Shown here: positions 7,401 through 8,815 of the stretch, in pieces
How positions within the stretch are numbered: the first letter of the stretch is position 1
How the letters are laid out: each line of letters begins with the position of its first letter
NCBI GenBank assembly: GCA_015490475.1
Contig: WFXT01000173.1
Coordinates: forward strand, 1-8,815
Direction of reading: 5' to 3'
Length of the DNA stretch: 8,815 nt
From: Bacteroidota bacterium
Lineage (GTDB): Bacteria > Bacteroidota > Bacteroidia > JAADEI01
The notes under the pieces: generated by a model
What the model was told of the DNA's origin: nothing
Database searches by the model: none
What the model saw: only the letters and a program-made list of their open reading frames with translations
Position numbers and translations under genes: made by a program

Positions 7401-7473
7401 CTGCCCGGCCAGGACTCGAACCTGGAACCTTCAGGACCAAAACCTGACGTGCTGCCAGTTGCACCACCGGGCA
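7401..7473 (-). tRNA. tRNA-Gln (anticodon UUG)
   Basis: A complete 73-nt cloverleaf can be folded on the minus strand. The acceptor stem TGCCCGG (7473-7467) pairs with CCGGGCA (7408-7402), with discriminator G at 7401. The D stem is GTGC/GCAC (7464-7461 and 7452-7449). The anticodon stem TCAGG/CCTGA (7447-7443 and 7435-7431) encloses the loop TTTTGGT. The variable loop has 5 nt. The T stem CCAGG/CCTGG (7425-7421 and 7413-7409) encloses TTCGAGT. The anticodon is TTG at 7440-7438, reading CAA and, by wobble, CAG codons. The weak U1-A72 first pair and G73 are typical identity features of tRNA-Gln. The 3' CCA is not encoded. The gene sits 31 bases after gmk and 18 bases before prs, so it is probably excised from a longer mRNA. 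Confidence 0.96.
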
Positions 7474-7504
7474 GTCGCATTCCTTTTAAACTAATTTTCC
7501 TGCT

Positions 7505-8122
7505 CTAAGGTTCCCTTGAAACGGGTTGAAGAGCACCATCAAATAGGAAGTCTTGAACATATTTAAGAACACGTTCTCTGGCATCATGCAAATCATCATT
7601 AAGCACAATAATATCAGCCTGTGTTGCCTGCTGCAATTCCCATTGAGCACGCTCAAGCCTCTCTTTTAATTTATCAGTAGTCTCAGTGCCTCTACCTAAA
7701 AGCCTTTCTTTAAGTGTTTCTAAGCTACCAGGGTGTATGTATATTAAAAGCGCCCTGTTACCATACCTTTTCTTGATGTTCAACGCTCCCTTTATGTCCA
7801 CATCCAGTAATACTGCCTTACCTTTAGACCATATCCTATTTATTTCGCTTTTCAAAGTTCCGTAGTACTTTCCTGGATATACCTCTTCCCATTCTACAAG
7901 TTCATCTTCCTCAATGTGTTTTTTAAACTCATCTACAGAAATAAAGTAGTAATGCACTCCGTGTTGCTCTCCCTCCCGCGGTTCCCTCGTGGTAGCCGAT
8001 ACTGAAAATTCAAGCCAATCCCCTAATCTGTCAAGTAAATATCGGGCTATTGTTGTCTTACCTGTACCAGAAGGTCCTGTAATTATAATTAGCTTTCGCA
8101 AATCTCCTTGTCTCTCACCCAT
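7505..8122 (-). CDS. gmk: Guanylate kinase
   Basis: This cytosolic enzyme phosphorylates GMP (and dGMP) to GDP with ATP, an essential step in GTP supply. The 205 residues match the usual length of about 200-210. The P-loop GPSGTGKT is at residues 16-23. The GMP-binding segment SATTREPREGE is at 42-52, with the arginines expected for GMP phosphate contact. GVHYYF (55-60), VEWEEVYPGKYYGT (76-89), LLDVDIKGA (105-113), the lid-region RGTETTD (144-150) and the NDD motif (175-177) follow in the family order. The ATG start at 8122 lies 8 bases after the stop of the outer-membrane protein gene. The leader has only a weak ribosome-binding site, which is normal for Bacteroidetes. The stop is TAG. The tRNA-Gln gene begins 31 bases downstream on the same strand, so gmk probably shares a transcript with the tRNA and prs. 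Confidence 0.96.
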   Translation of the reverse strand: MGERQGDLRKLIIITGPSGTGKTTIARYLLDRLGDWLEFSVSATTREPREGEQHGVHYYFISVDEFKKHIEEDELVEWEEVYPGKYYGTLKSEINRIWSKGKAVLLDVDIKGALNIKKRYGNRALLIYIHPGSLETLKERLLGRGTETTDKLKERLERAQWELQQATQADIIVLNDDLHDARERVLKYVQDFLFDGALQPVSREP

Positions 8123-8130
8123 GGCTCACT

Positions 8131-8815
8131 TCAATATCTCCATCCAAAAGTAATTAAAAATGAAGTTCTGGATAGAGAGGCTTCCACAACAGGTGTTTCA
8201 ACCCCCGGAATAACATAAGGCACAAATCGTTCACCCCACCTAACATTAGACAAAGCAAAGTCGAGATAGAATTCCCTTTCTCGGACGCCCAAACCCCCTG
8301 ACCAGAATACAGTAGGTGCCGTAGTACCTACACTGGGGTTATACGGCGAAGTAGCCATGCCACCACCAAGCCTAATCATAAACCATTCTGCAAGTTTTAT
8401 CTCCATTCCCGCCCTAAATTCATGTGAAGGTCCATATCGGGACGCTATTAGCGTGTTAACATTGGCTTCAAGGGAAGCAGGACCAGTGCCACTACCAAAG
8501 TCAAAATACATCGTGCTATAGTCCACAAAAGCATAATCAAAGCTCAAGAAACCCCACTTTTTAAATATTATACCCATACTTGCAGTGACACGCCATGGAC
8601 TTACAAACTTATATGTGAACTTACCTTGCTCGGATTCTATCCTGTATGAACCAGAAGTGTCTAATACAGACTCTATGACAGTGCCATATTTATCTGTAAG
8701 CGTAAAGAACCTCGGTGAATGCATTGCAAAACCAATTCGCACGGGCACCGGTAACCAATACAAAATGCCGAATCGCCCTCCAATTCCATATCCACTTGTT
8801 CCTATGTTTCTACTA
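8131..8815 (-). CDS. OmpP1/FadL/TodX-family outer-membrane transport protein, C-terminal part (5' end beyond window)
   Basis: The frame is open to the right edge of the window, so this is the C-terminal 227 residues of a longer protein; FadL-type barrels are usually 400-500 residues. Family members form a 14-stranded outer-membrane barrel that takes up hydrophobic compounds. Visible signs are alternating polar/aromatic beta-strands and segments typical of Bacteroidetes members: a strand with LPVPVRIGFAMHSP, then SPWRVT (visible residues about 72-77), a GFLSFDYAFVDYS strand (about 88-100), SHEFRAG (130-136) and REFYLDFAL (180-188). The protein ends in an aromatic residue (WRY, stop TGA), as outer-membrane barrels commonly do. 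A TTG at 8763 lies inside the open frame and is not taken as the start. The gene ends 8 bases before gmk, which suggests co-transcription. The family call is by remembered motif similarity; the transported substrate cannot be told from this sequence. Confidence 0.8.
   Translation of the reverse strand, partial: SRNIGTSGYGIGGRFGILYWLPVPVRIGFAMHSPRFFTLTDKYGTVIESVLDTSGSYRIESEQGKFTYKFVSPWRVTASMGIIFKKWGFLSFDYAFVDYSTMYFDFGSGTGPASLEANVNTLIASRYGPSHEFRAGMEIKLAEWFMIRLGGGMATSPYNPSVGTTAPTVFWSGGLGVREREFYLDFALSNVRWGERFVPYVIPGVETPVVEASLSRTSFLITFGWRY

Noticed and set aside
8761..8763. TTG at 8763 as the start of the outer-membrane protein
   Set aside because: The frame stays open and barrel-like up to the window edge, so the true start is outside and the gene is simply truncated here.

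Overview
The window looks like a Bacteroidota (Bacteroidetes-type) chromosome. Four signs support this: a giant secreted subtilase with a long array of SprB-type repeats and what looks like the start of a type IX secretion (T9SS) sorting domain; a FadL/OmpP1-type outer-membrane barrel of the Bacteroidetes flavour; a Ctc-type L25 ribosomal protein; and a TTTG-N20-TAnnTTTG promoter of the Bacteroidetes -33/-7 kind. The species cannot be named from this sequence. The DNA is moderately AT-rich throughout, and I see no mobile element, phage gene, CRISPR array or rRNA.

Everything I can support lies on the minus strand, so transcription runs from high to low coordinates. In that order: the 3' part of a FadL-family outer-membrane protein gene (from the right edge to 8131), gmk (guanylate kinase), a tRNA-Gln(UUG), prs (PRPP synthetase), rplY/ctc (ribosomal protein L25), pth (peptidyl-tRNA hydrolase), a GT4-type glycosyltransferase, an 83-bp intergenic gap holding a promoter, and a subtilisin-like protease gene that fills positions 3899 to 1 and runs off the left edge.

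From the outer-membrane protein to the glycosyltransferase, the gaps are only 8 to 31 bases and no terminator-like hairpin is visible. This block may be read as one or a few long transcripts. Its core (gmk, tRNA-Gln, prs, rplY, pth) is a housekeeping set for nucleotide supply and translation: GMP to GDP, PRPP for nucleotide synthesis, a ribosomal 5S-binding protein, recycling of peptidyl-tRNA, and a glutamine tRNA.

The left 3.9 kb is the most distinctive part. One uninterrupted reading frame (1299 residues visible) encodes a signal peptide, an inhibitor-like propeptide, an S8 catalytic domain with its Asp/His/Asn/Ser residues, and ten tandem repeats of about 75 residues, each normally with two cysteines. 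It ends in the beginning of a likely T9SS C-terminal domain. The protein is probably exported by T9SS and held at or released from the cell surface. Its gene appears to have its own promoter, very close to the start codon.
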